A stretch of 6,475 nucleotides of DNA from an uncultured bacterium (GTDB lineage Bacteria > Bdellovibrionota_C > UBA2361 > SZUA-149 > CALKYB01). The stretch is from contig CALIEE010000170.1 of the NCBI GenBank assembly GCA_938022485.1, forward strand, positions 1 through 6,475. The letters run 5' to 3'. The position numbers were made by a program, and so were the translations under genes. Positions 1 through 5,054 of the stretch are shown here, piece after piece (the stretch's first letter is position 1; every line of letters begins with the position of its first letter). The notes below the pieces were generated by a model. It was not told the origin of the DNA. It was given only the letters and a program-made list of their open reading frames with translations, and ran no database searches.

Positions 1-569
1 CAGGTGCTGAGAACAGGCGAAAACTGGATCTTCAAATCGATCTTTTCGAGAGGCGGGTTGAAGAATTGCGAATAATTTATGAGCAGTACTTCATCGACAT
101 TATCACAATAGCTCCAGACAAAGAGCACAAAGAAATCACCAAAATGAAAAGGGCTCTACTGGCAGCCCCATTTAAACACTCTTCTCATACCTACAGGCTG
201 CGTCAGCTGGTGACTCGCCTGCAAACCTATGAAACTTACTGGATGAGGACTTTAAAAGCCCGGGAAGAGGGTCGATACCAAAGAGATGTTTTCAAGGCAG
301 AGCTAAGGGAAAAAGAGCTAGCAGAAGCAGCAAAAGCGGCTACTCAAGCGGGTGCTGCCGAAAAGGGCTTTCAGCAACTTTTTGATAGTTATGAGAAAGC
401 TGTCAAAAAATCTGGTGGGAACGCAGGGGATTTAAACTATGGCTCATTTAAGAAAAGTTTAGTCAATCAGGCTCAAGCACTGAAAAAAAAGGGGGTGAAA
501 AAACTAAGCTACAAAATTGTTATGAAGAATGGTAAAGCAGTAGTTAAGGCTGTGGCCAAGAAAGGCTAG
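1..569 (+). CDS. MXAN_5187-family protein, 5' end outside window (partial)
   Basis: The frame is open from the first full codon at position 3 with no stop, so the gene very likely begins upstream. An internal TTG at 66 is a possible but poor start, because the residues before it (GAENRRKLDLQIDLFERRVEEL) continue the same charged helix. About 188 residues are visible. The part around YEQYF, followed by a run with Arg/Trp/Glu landmarks (RLRQLV, TYWMRTLKAREEGRYQRD), matches my memory of the MXAN_5187 C-terminal domain. That domain was named from Myxococcus xanthus and its function is unknown. The C-terminal half has an Ala/Lys/Glu-rich linker, then a globular piece (FDSYEKAVKKSGG, YKIVMKNGKAVVKAV) that also fits the family. 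The protein is strongly basic at its end and has no membrane segment in the visible part. It sits 35 bp upstream of a small membrane-protein gene and may be cotranscribed with it. The family call is from memory of the pattern, and no function is proposed. Confidence 0.75.
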   Translation, partial: GAENRRKLDLQIDLFERRVEELRIIYEQYFIDIITIAPDKEHKEITKMKRALLAAPFKHSSHTYRLRQLVTRLQTYETYWMRTLKAREEGRYQRDVFKAELREKELAEAAKAATQAGAAEKGFQQLFDSYEKAVKKSGGNAGDLNYGSFKKSLVNQAQALKKKGVKKLSYKIVMKNGKAVVKAVAKKG

Positions 570-592
570 GTCTTCTAAGACAACTAACTTTA

Positions 593-598
593 AAGGAA
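593..598 (+). promoter_or_regulatory. Ribosome binding site for the TTG start at 605
   Basis: AAGGAA lies six bases before the TTG at 605. The next in-frame ATG is residue 28, inside the first membrane helix, so this site supports the TTG start. Confidence 0.55.
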
Positions 599-604
599 TC
601 TATT

Positions 605-865
605 TTGTCTCGTAAAAGGTCAGACATAGACTATCAAAATCCAAAAGAAAATGAGCCTCATTTAGGTGCTTGGTGGGCTGTTTTCATGCTGGTACTGATT
701 GGCTTAAAAGAGGCATTTCCTTCTGAGAAATATAGTTTCCTATGGTTCCTTCAAATCTACATTATAGGAATATGCGTCTGCGTAGTTCTATTTGTTATTT
801 ACAAGCGCAGAAAATACGACAAAATCGTGAAAGAACAAGAAGCTCCTGAAGACAAAGAAGCTTGA
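605..865 (+). CDS. Small two-helix membrane protein, function unknown
   Basis: This 86-residue protein starts at TTG. I do not recognise the family. The N-terminal 18 residues are hydrophilic and charged (KRSDIDY, PKENEP). They are followed by a hydrophobic segment at about residues 21-37 containing GAWWAVFMLVLIG, a short charged loop (KEAFPSEKY), and a second, stronger membrane segment at about 46-66. A positively charged stop-transfer sequence KRRK follows, then an acidic and lysine-rich tail ending EAPEDKEA. By the positive-inside rule both termini would be cytoplasmic, giving a hairpin in the inner membrane. The gene follows the MXAN_5187-family gene with a 35-bp gap and could share its transcript. 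The good Shine-Dalgarno site and coherent membrane topology argue that it is real, but nothing in the sequence reveals its role. Confidence 0.65.
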   Translation: MSRKRSDIDYQNPKENEPHLGAWWAVFMLVLIGLKEAFPSEKYSFLWFLQIYIIGICVCVVLFVIYKRRKYDKIVKEQEAPEDKEA

Positions 866-956
866 TTCGCCGCTGCAAAAAACTTCCTGCGCAGAGAGCT
901 ATTTAGCCTAACTTAAGCCTGTTTCAAGGTTGAATTTTTCCATTATTATCGATTTA

Positions 957-990
957 CTGTAACATAATGCGACCCTCGTCGTAGCTAATC
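957..990 (+). promoter_or_regulatory. Putative ECF sigma-factor promoter of the pst-type operon
   Basis: The -35 element CTGTAACA is at 957-964 and the -10 element CGTAGCTAATC at 980-990. The spacer between TGTAAC and CGTA is 16 bp. The same two elements with the same spacing recur upstream of the bufferin operon (4484-4516), while the intervening bases differ. That is the signature of a promoter rather than of a duplicated region. ECF promoters in many bacteria have an AAC-containing -35 and a CGT(A/C) -10 with 16-17 bp between them. Transcription would begin near 990, leaving a leader of about 40 bases before the ATG at 1029. The sigma factor itself is not in this window. Confidence 0.55.
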
Positions 991-1028
991 TTGCGAATTT
1001 GGTGATCAATTAAATCTAACAGGCTTTC

Positions 1029-1853
1029 ATGAACAAAGTTAAATCGAGCTCATTTCTCTATCTAATCTTAAACTTTTTATTTCTTTTCCCCTTAGTAGCT
1101 CAAGCTGAAAGCACTAAAGTCTCAATATCTGGTTCTAGCACTTTGGCTCCCCTAGCCGCAGAAATAGCCAAGAGACTTGAAAATTCCGCATCTTCTTTGC
1201 GAATTGACGTTCAAACTGGAGGCTCTTCAAAAGGAATCACCGATGTCATCAAGGGTCTTTCTGATGTAGGAATGTCCTCCAGAGCCTTGTTCCCTGAGGA
1301 AGAAGCGCTGGTCAAAAGTCACACAGTGGCTTTGGATGGTGTCGCTTTTGTCGTGAACAGTAAAAACCCAATCAAAGAATTATCTCGGGCTCAGCTTGCC
1401 GATATTTACAGCGGAAAAATTTCAAACTGGAAAGAAGTTGGAGGCCAAGACCTAGAAATCACAGTTATTGACCGAGCAAAAGGGCGCTCTGAAAAAGAGT
1501 TAGTAAAAGACTACCTTGGTATAAAATCTACAGACTATAAGCCTGACATTGTAGCTGGTGAAAACCAGCAATGCGTAAAACTAGTGGAAGGTAATTCAGG
1601 TGCCCTGGTTTACCTTTCAATAGGAACTACTGAATTCGAACAAAAAAGAAGTTCTAAGATCAGAGCATTGCCCCTATCTGGAACTGCAGCCACTGCAGAA
1701 AATGTAAAAAACGGCACCTTTCCAATCATTAGGCCTTTGGTTCTGGTAACAAAAAAGAAACTTTCACCATCATCTAAGGAGTTTGTTCAGTTTGCAGTTT
1801 CAAGTCAAGTTAAGGACTTGGTAGAAGGTATGGCTTTTGTTGCTCCACAATAG
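1029..1853 (+). CDS. pstS: Periplasmic phosphate-type binding protein, variant PstS
   Basis: This 274-residue precursor has a Sec signal peptide: basic MNKVK, a hydrophobic core to about residue 23, and cleavage after A24-Q-A26. The mature protein begins with the class II periplasmic binding fold seen in PstS: ISGSSTLAPL (residues 33-42, including the oxyanion-binding GSST), TGGSSKGI (63-70), SDVGMSSR (78-85), and the hinge-proximal LDGVAFVVN (102-110). NQQCVKLVEGNSGALVYLSIG and RPLVLVT are also family landmarks. The usual SGT loop in the second lobe is replaced by RAKGRSEKEL (149-158). I associate this with a PstS subfamily bearing KAEGRS-like loops, so phosphate is likely but another oxyanion is possible. 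It is first in the operon, 32 bp before the permease gene, and lies about 40 bases downstream of the predicted start of the ECF-like promoter. Only a weak AGG precedes the ATG. Confidence 0.85.
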   Translation: MNKVKSSSFLYLILNFLFLFPLVAQAESTKVSISGSSTLAPLAAEIAKRLENSASSLRIDVQTGGSSKGITDVIKGLSDVGMSSRALFPEEEALVKSHTVALDGVAFVVNSKNPIKELSRAQLADIYSGKISNWKEVGGQDLEITVIDRAKGRSEKELVKDYLGIKSTDYKPDIVAGENQQCVKLVEGNSGALVYLSIGTTEFEQKRSSKIRALPLSGTAATAENVKNGTFPIIRPLVLVTKKKLSPSSKEFVQFAVSSQVKDLVEGMAFVAPQ

Positions 1854-1875
1854 AGTCAAGTACCCATTCTAGTTC

Positions 1876-1881
1876 AGGAAG
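1876..1881 (+). promoter_or_regulatory. Ribosome binding site for the TTG start of pstC
   Basis: AGGAAG ends four bases before the TTG at 1886. This is tight spacing, but it is the only Shine-Dalgarno-like site ahead of the first membrane helix and so supports the non-ATG start. Confidence 0.45.
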
Positions 1882-1885
1882 TATT

Positions 1886-2758
1886 TTGTCAGCCAGCTTA
1901 AAAGATAGTTTTGCAAAAACCTTACTAGGCTTCGCTTCGAGCCTATCAGTTCTCGTAATATTTTTTATCTTTTATTTCCTACTCAAAGAGTCTTCGCTGG
2001 CCTTGAGTCAAATTGGCGGCTCGAGGTTTTTTTCTGATTCAACTTGGGCCCCTGAATTAAATTTAGCCGAAGGTCAATTTGGACTATTGGAAATGATAGT
2101 AGCCACGGTCGCTGTGGCAACCTTAGCTCTTTTTATTGCTGCTCCTATTGGGTGGTTCACGGCAGTCTATATTCACTTTTTTTGCAAAGGTGCTTTTAGA
2201 ATCTTCCTTCACCGAGTTACAGAGATTGTGGCTGGCCTACCTTCAGTAGTGCTGGGTCTATGGGGTCTGGTGGTTTTAGTTCCTGTACTTTTAAACCTTC
2301 GTGCTCCGGGCCTTAGCGTTCTTGCTGGGGCGATTGTTCTAGCAATAATGATCATTCCCACCATCGTGGTCAGCACCGTTTCAGCTTATCAGAACCTAAA
2401 CTCAGAACTTACTCTGACATCAAAAGGCCTTGGAATTGGAAAGGCTAGATTCATTTTAGAAATCGCTACCCCTTTAGCATCTCGAGGAATATCCACTGGT
2501 TTCGTTTTAGCCCTTGCTCGAGCAATGGGTGAGACAATGGTAGTAGTTATGGTTTGTGGGAACGTAGTGCAAATGCCCGAGAGTATGCTTGACCCAGTAA
2601 GAACATTAACTGGAAACATTGCTCTGGAGATGGGTTATGCCTATGGCAGCCATCAGAGCGCCCTTTTCTTATCTGGGTTTTTGCTTCTCCTTAGTGTTTT
2701 GACTGTTTTCATTGCTGGCCGTCTATTTTTAAAGACTCAGGAGGAGCAATTCAGATGA
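1886..2758 (+). CDS. pstC: Phosphate ABC transporter permease PstC
   Basis: This 290-residue inner-membrane permease has about six hydrophobic segments, near residues 14-34, 68-97, 112-135, 144-166, 203-224 and 258-280. A long periplasmic loop with aromatic and acidic residues (FFSDSTWAPELNLAEGQFG) follows helix 1, as is usual for PstC. The cytoplasmic EAA loop that docks on the ATPase is visible as SKGLGIGKARFILEIATPL (179-197). It is followed by the permease signature ALARAMGETMVV (209-220), very close to the PstC/PstA pattern RA-GET. With PstA it forms the transmembrane channel through which substrate from PstS passes. Its TGA stop overlaps the next gene's ATG in an ATGA, so translation is probably coupled. 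The length is a little below many PstC proteins. The start is TTG, and ATG codons further in would remove part of the first helix. Confidence 0.88.
   Translation: MSASLKDSFAKTLLGFASSLSVLVIFFIFYFLLKESSLALSQIGGSRFFSDSTWAPELNLAEGQFGLLEMIVATVAVATLALFIAAPIGWFTAVYIHFFCKGAFRIFLHRVTEIVAGLPSVVLGLWGLVVLVPVLLNLRAPGLSVLAGAIVLAIMIIPTIVVSTVSAYQNLNSELTLTSKGLGIGKARFILEIATPLASRGISTGFVLALARAMGETMVVVMVCGNVVQMPESMLDPVRTLTGNIALEMGYAYGSHQSALFLSGFLLLLSVLTVFIAGRLFLKTQEEQFR
2739..2746 (+). promoter_or_regulatory. Strong ribosome binding site for pstA inside pstC
   Basis: AGGAGGAG lies eight bases before the pstA ATG and inside the last codons of pstC. It is the best Shine-Dalgarno match in the operon, and together with the ATGA overlap it suggests matched output of the two permease subunits. 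Confidence 0.6.
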
Positions 2759-3585
2759 GTTTTAGATCTGAAAATATCCTGAAAGGCCTATCCTTTATCT
2801 CTGCTTTATTTTTCTGCGGCATTTTTTTTCTAATTCTATCTACTTTGATTTACCAATCAGGAGCTTTAAGCTTTGAGTTTTTGACAACTGTTTCAAGTGA
2901 AGCTGGTAGAGCTGGGGGAATTCTTGAAGTAATTAACTCATCCTTTCTAATCCTAGCTATCTGCCTTGGGGTATCAGTTCCACTTTCAATTGCTACCGCA
3001 GTATTTCTTGCTGTTTTCTCTGAAAAAAATCCTCTAGTGCACAACGTAATTTCGACTGCTTTGGATACTTTGGCTGCGACTCCATCTATTGTTTTTGGGC
3101 TCTTTGGTTATTCTTTCTTTGTAATATACCTAGGCTTTGGCTTTTCGATCTTAGCCGGTGGTTTAACCCTAGCCTTCATGGTTTTACCGTTTTTAATCAG
3201 AATTTTCGAAGAAGGAATCTCTGAAAACTATCGTCAATTTAAACTGGCCGGTGCTTCCCTTGGACTTTCAAGAACGGCTCAAGTGCGAAGAATAATTCTC
3301 CCTCTTTCAACTAATACTATTTCAGCTGGACTAGTTCTTGGTATTGGAAGAGCCTTATCGGAAACTGCTGCCTTGCTTTTTACAAGTGGTTACTTGTTAA
3401 GGATGCCTGAGTCTGTAATGGACTCTGGAAGAAGTATGTCAGTCCATATCTTTGATTTAGCTATGAACGTACCCGGTGGCAATCAGAACGCCTACCGCAC
3501 TGCTGTGGTGCTAGTAATCGCATTAATTGTAATAAACTTAACTTCAACTTTTCTAACCAGAAGAGTGCTGGGTGCTAAAACATAG
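2755..3585 (+). CDS. pstA: Phosphate ABC transporter permease PstA
   Basis: This 276-residue protein is the second channel subunit. Hydrophobic segments lie at about residues 12-34, 60-88, 106-126, 130-152, 188-210 and 247-268. Family landmarks include the segment from residue 104 to 119 (DTLAATPSIVFGLFGY), where PstA usually shows a LAGVPSIV-FGLFG pattern. The EAA loop AGASLGLSRTAQVRRIILP (165-183) follows, then GIGRALSETAALLF (196-209), which corresponds to the GRA-GETA signature with Ser in place of Gly. The loop after it contains MPESVMDSGRSMSVHIF, including the typical MSVHI. It overlaps pstC by four bases and is followed by pstB after eight bases, so the permease and ATPase genes form one tight translational unit. 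The assignment as PstA rather than a second PstC rests on gene order and on the SVHIF segment. Confidence 0.88.
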   Translation: MSFRSENILKGLSFISALFFCGIFFLILSTLIYQSGALSFEFLTTVSSEAGRAGGILEVINSSFLILAICLGVSVPLSIATAVFLAVFSEKNPLVHNVISTALDTLAATPSIVFGLFGYSFFVIYLGFGFSILAGGLTLAFMVLPFLIRIFEEGISENYRQFKLAGASLGLSRTAQVRRIILPLSTNTISAGLVLGIGRALSETAALLFTSGYLLRMPESVMDSGRSMSVHIFDLAMNVPGGNQNAYRTAVVLVIALIVINLTSTFLTRRVLGAKT

Positions 3586-3588
3586 GGG
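3584..3588 (+). promoter_or_regulatory. Ribosome binding site for the GTG start of pstB
   Basis: AGGGG overlaps the pstA stop codon and sits five bases before the GTG at 3594. An ATG two bases earlier (3592) is out of frame and runs into a stop within a few codons, so the GTG is the supported start. Confidence 0.5.
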
Positions 3589-3593
3589 CTGAT

Positions 3594-4451
3594 GTGTCTG
3601 GACAACTAAGATTGAGGAAAGACTTTTCAAATAATGAAAGTTCTTTAACTAAAGTTTCTGACTGCTCAGAGAGACCTGGTAGTGTTTGCGCTTCCTTGAA
3701 AGCAAAAAATCTAAGCCTGCACTACGGAGACTTCAAAGCGTATGACAATGTAAATATTGAGATTGAGCCCTGTAAGATTACAGCCTTAGTTGGGCCCTCT
3801 GGTTGCGGGAAGACTAGTTTTTTAAACTCAGTAAATCGCTTGGTAGACTTAATTCCAGGCTCAAAACTTAGAGGTGAGCTTAGTTTTGGTAATACCGATA
3901 TTCTATCTCCATCATGTGACCTAATAGAACTCAGGAGAAAGATAGGCATGGTCTTTCAAAGACCAGCCCCTTTTCCTTTTTCTATTAAAAAGAATTTTCA
4001 TATTCCTCTTAAAGAGCATGGAATTTCCAAAAGCTCCGTTAGAGATGAACGAATGGAGCAATCCCTTAAAGATGTTGGCTTGTGGGATGAGGTAAAAAAT
4101 AGATTAAAACAGTCGGCTTGCAATCTCTCTGGTGGACAACAACAAAGACTTTGTATCGCTAGAACTCTTAGTCTCAAGCCAGAACTTCTGCTTATGGATG
4201 AACCATGCAGTGCCCTAGACCCTGTTTCATCGGAGAAAATAGAACAACTTATTCTAAGTCTTCGCGATAACTATACTGTTCTTATGGTCACTCATAACCT
4301 AGCCCAGGCCAAGAGAATCTCTGACAACCTACTAGTCTGCTGGGTTAAGGATGGCACTGGCTGCCTTATTGAGACTGGAAAAACATCGGAAATCTTTTTC
4401 GCTCCTGCTGAAAAATTAACCAAGGAGTATCTACAGGGCGTACGAGGCTAA
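3594..4451 (+). CDS. pstB: Phosphate ABC transporter ATPase PstB
   Basis: This 285-residue cytoplasmic ATPase would power the PstC-PstA channel. All the nucleotide-binding motifs are intact: Walker A GPSGCGKTS (67-75), Q-loop Q122 in MVFQRPAPFPFSI, signature LSGGQQQR (178-185), Walker B LLLMDEP (198-204) with catalytic E203, D-loop SALD (206-209), and H-loop H234 in MVTHN. PstB-specific wording is clear: FQRPAPFPFSI, GLWDEVKNRL (162-171), MDEPCSALDP, and a C-terminus EYLQGVRG resembling the family's EY-SG-FG end. The N-terminus carries about 34 residues, low in conservation and containing two cysteines, before the ATPase core begins at LKAKNLSLHYG. This is longer than in E. coli PstB. The gene follows pstA by eight bases, and no phoU follows it as it often does elsewhere. 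The next gene belongs to the bufferin cluster. Confidence 0.92.
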   Translation: MSGQLRLRKDFSNNESSLTKVSDCSERPGSVCASLKAKNLSLHYGDFKAYDNVNIEIEPCKITALVGPSGCGKTSFLNSVNRLVDLIPGSKLRGELSFGNTDILSPSCDLIELRRKIGMVFQRPAPFPFSIKKNFHIPLKEHGISKSSVRDERMEQSLKDVGLWDEVKNRLKQSACNLSGGQQQRLCIARTLSLKPELLLMDEPCSALDPVSSEKIEQLILSLRDNYTVLMVTHNLAQAKRISDNLLVCWVKDGTGCLIETGKTSEIFFAPAEKLTKEYLQGVRG

Positions 4452-4472
4452 ACCATATAATGGTAGGCGTTT

Positions 4473-4484
4473 GAGTAATTACTC
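4473..4484 (+). repeat. 12-bp perfect palindrome abutting the -35 element
   Basis: GAGTAATTACTC is a perfect inverted repeat whose last base is the first base of the CTGTAACA element of the bufferin promoter. Its position would suit an operator for a dimeric regulator. The pst leader has no equivalent palindrome, so it would be specific to the bufferin operon if functional. One AT-rich 12-mer can arise by chance. Confidence 0.35.
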
Positions 4485-4516
4485 TGTAACAGGTTAACTA
4501 ACTTGGCGTAGTAATC
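4484..4516 (+). promoter_or_regulatory. Putative ECF sigma-factor promoter of the bufferin operon
   Basis: The -35 element CTGTAACA is at 4484-4491 and the -10 element CGTAGTAATC at 4507-4516. The spacer between TGTAAC and CGTA is 16 bp, exactly as upstream of pstS (957-990). Bufferin operons studied in Caulobacter are controlled by the ECF factor SigF, whose promoter, as I recall, also has a GTAAC-type -35 and a CG-starting -10. This independently supports the reading. Transcription would start near 4517, giving a leader of about 80 bases that contains a stable hairpin. Confidence 0.6.
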
Positions 4517-4547
4517 GTCCAAGGCAGTAACATATTTAGCTAATTTA

Positions 4548-4577
4548 AGTGGGTGCTTTAAATAGTAAGCATTCACT
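4548..4577 (+). other. Leader hairpin upstream of the bufferin precursor gene
   Basis: AGTGGGTGCTT (4548-4558) can pair with AAGCATTCACT (4567-4577) around the eight-base loop TAAATAGT. The stem has 11 base pairs, of which two adjacent ones are G-U. No U-tract follows, so it is not an intrinsic terminator. It ends eight bases before the ribosome binding site GGAG (4585-4588). It could stabilise the mRNA or tune translation of the precursor, which usually needs to be made in excess over its modifying enzymes. Confidence 0.4.
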
Positions 4578-4584
4578 ATCTTTC

Positions 4585-4588
4585 GGAG
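4585..4588 (+). promoter_or_regulatory. Ribosome binding site for the bufferin precursor
   Basis: GGAG sits nine bases before the ATG at 4598, just downstream of the leader hairpin. The following gene at 5055 lacks a comparable site, which fits higher expression of the precursor. Confidence 0.55.
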
Positions 4589-4597
4589 CATAACTTA

Positions 4598-5029
4598 ATG
4601 ACTATTAAAAAAGACTCAACTCTTCTAGGACTGGCTGCTGCTGGAGCCCTTACTCTATCACTTGCTGGTGAGGCCCAAGCTGGTGTTCCAGATGCTCCAA
4701 CAGCTTGGGAAAAATGTGCTGGTGTTTCTAAGACAGGAAAAAATGACTGTGGCTCAACAGATGGCCGTCACAGCTGCTCTGGAAAAGCAGAGAAAGACTC
4801 CGACCCAACAGAATGGCTTTACCTTCCTAAGGGAGCTTGCGACAAGATTGTAGGAGCTAAAGTTGTAGGTGAAAAACCTGCTAAAGCTGCTGGCATGGCC
4901 GATAAAATGACTGACAAAGCTGCTGCCATGACTGATAAAACTAAAGCCATGACCGGCAAGATGGCAGATAAAACAACTGACTTGGTCGATAAAATGACTG
5001 ACAAGGTTATGGGAGAAATGACTAAGTAA
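4598..5029 (+). CDS. bufA: Bufferin-type RiPP precursor (DUF2282, BufA1-like) with extra C-terminal repeat tail
   Basis: This 143-residue precursor is probably exported to the periplasm by Sec: MTIKK, hydrophobic core at about 9-24, and cleavage after A26-Q-A28. The mature part is a typical DUF2282 domain: PTAWEKCAGVSKTGKNDC, HSC, then DPTEWLYLPKGACDKIVG. It has the four diagnostic cysteines C40, C51, C60 and C81. In the characterised Caulobacter bufferin, the MNIO enzyme and its partner convert the two middle cysteines to thiooxazoles and the outer pair forms a disulfide (from memory). By analogy C51 and C60 would be modified here. The mature peptide is thought to bind copper in the periplasm. 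The usual family member stops soon after KIVG. Here a linker (87-99) leads into four 11-residue repeats (100-143), which are Met- and Lys-rich. The gene heads the operon, 25 bp before bufB, with an ECF-like promoter. Confidence 0.88.
   Translation: MTIKKDSTLLGLAAAGALTLSLAGEAQAGVPDAPTAWEKCAGVSKTGKNDCGSTDGRHSCSGKAEKDSDPTEWLYLPKGACDKIVGAKVVGEKPAKAAGMADKMTDKAAAMTDKTKAMTGKMADKTTDLVDKMTDKVMGEMTK
4895..5026 (+). repeat. Four tandem 33-bp units encoding an 11-residue (hendecad) repeat
   Basis: Residues 100-143 of the bufferin precursor divide without remainder into four units: MADKMTDKAAA, MTDKTKAMTGK, MADKTTDLVDK and MTDKVMGEMTK. Each starts M-(A/T)-D-K, at M100, M111, M122 and M133, and the last ends at the C-terminal residue. 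The pattern predicts an amphipathic helix with Met on one stripe and Lys/Asp on the other, like the 11-mer repeats of group 3 LEA proteins. The units differ at the DNA level, so this is an old expansion and not a recent slippage product. Confidence 0.8.
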
Positions 5030-5054
5030 TTAGTCTGTAGATATTTCTCGAGTA

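Noticed and set aside
923..939. Intrinsic terminator TTCAA-GG-TTGAA followed by five T
   Set aside because: The stem is only five AT-rich pairs with a two-base loop, which is too weak for termination.
930..958. Sigma-70 promoter with -35 TTGAAT and a -10 around TTTACT upstream of pstS
   Set aside because: The -35 is fair, but at 17 bp the -10 (TTTACT) is poor, and better AT-rich hexamers such as TATTAT are at the wrong distance.
957..974. CTGTAACATAATGCGACC as a Pho box upstream of pstS
   Set aside because: The first half resembles CTGTCATA, but the second direct-repeat half (CTGTCA) is absent. The repeat of the same 8-mer with a matching -10 before the bufferin operon is better explained by an ECF promoter.
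2389..3949. Minus-strand reading frames inside pstC (2389-2619), pstA (2850-3044) and pstB (3722-3949)
   Set aside because: They lie within clearly identified genes, lack recognisable domains and have no supporting context.
4452..4464. Terminator hairpin ACCAT-ATA-ATGGT directly after pstB
   Set aside because: The stem is five base pairs and no U-tract follows. Readthrough from pst into the bufferin operon therefore cannot be excluded.
4662..4853. Plus-strand second-frame reading frame inside the bufferin precursor gene
   Set aside because: It is entirely contained in the DUF2282 coding region and shows no domain, signal peptide or ribosome binding site of its own.
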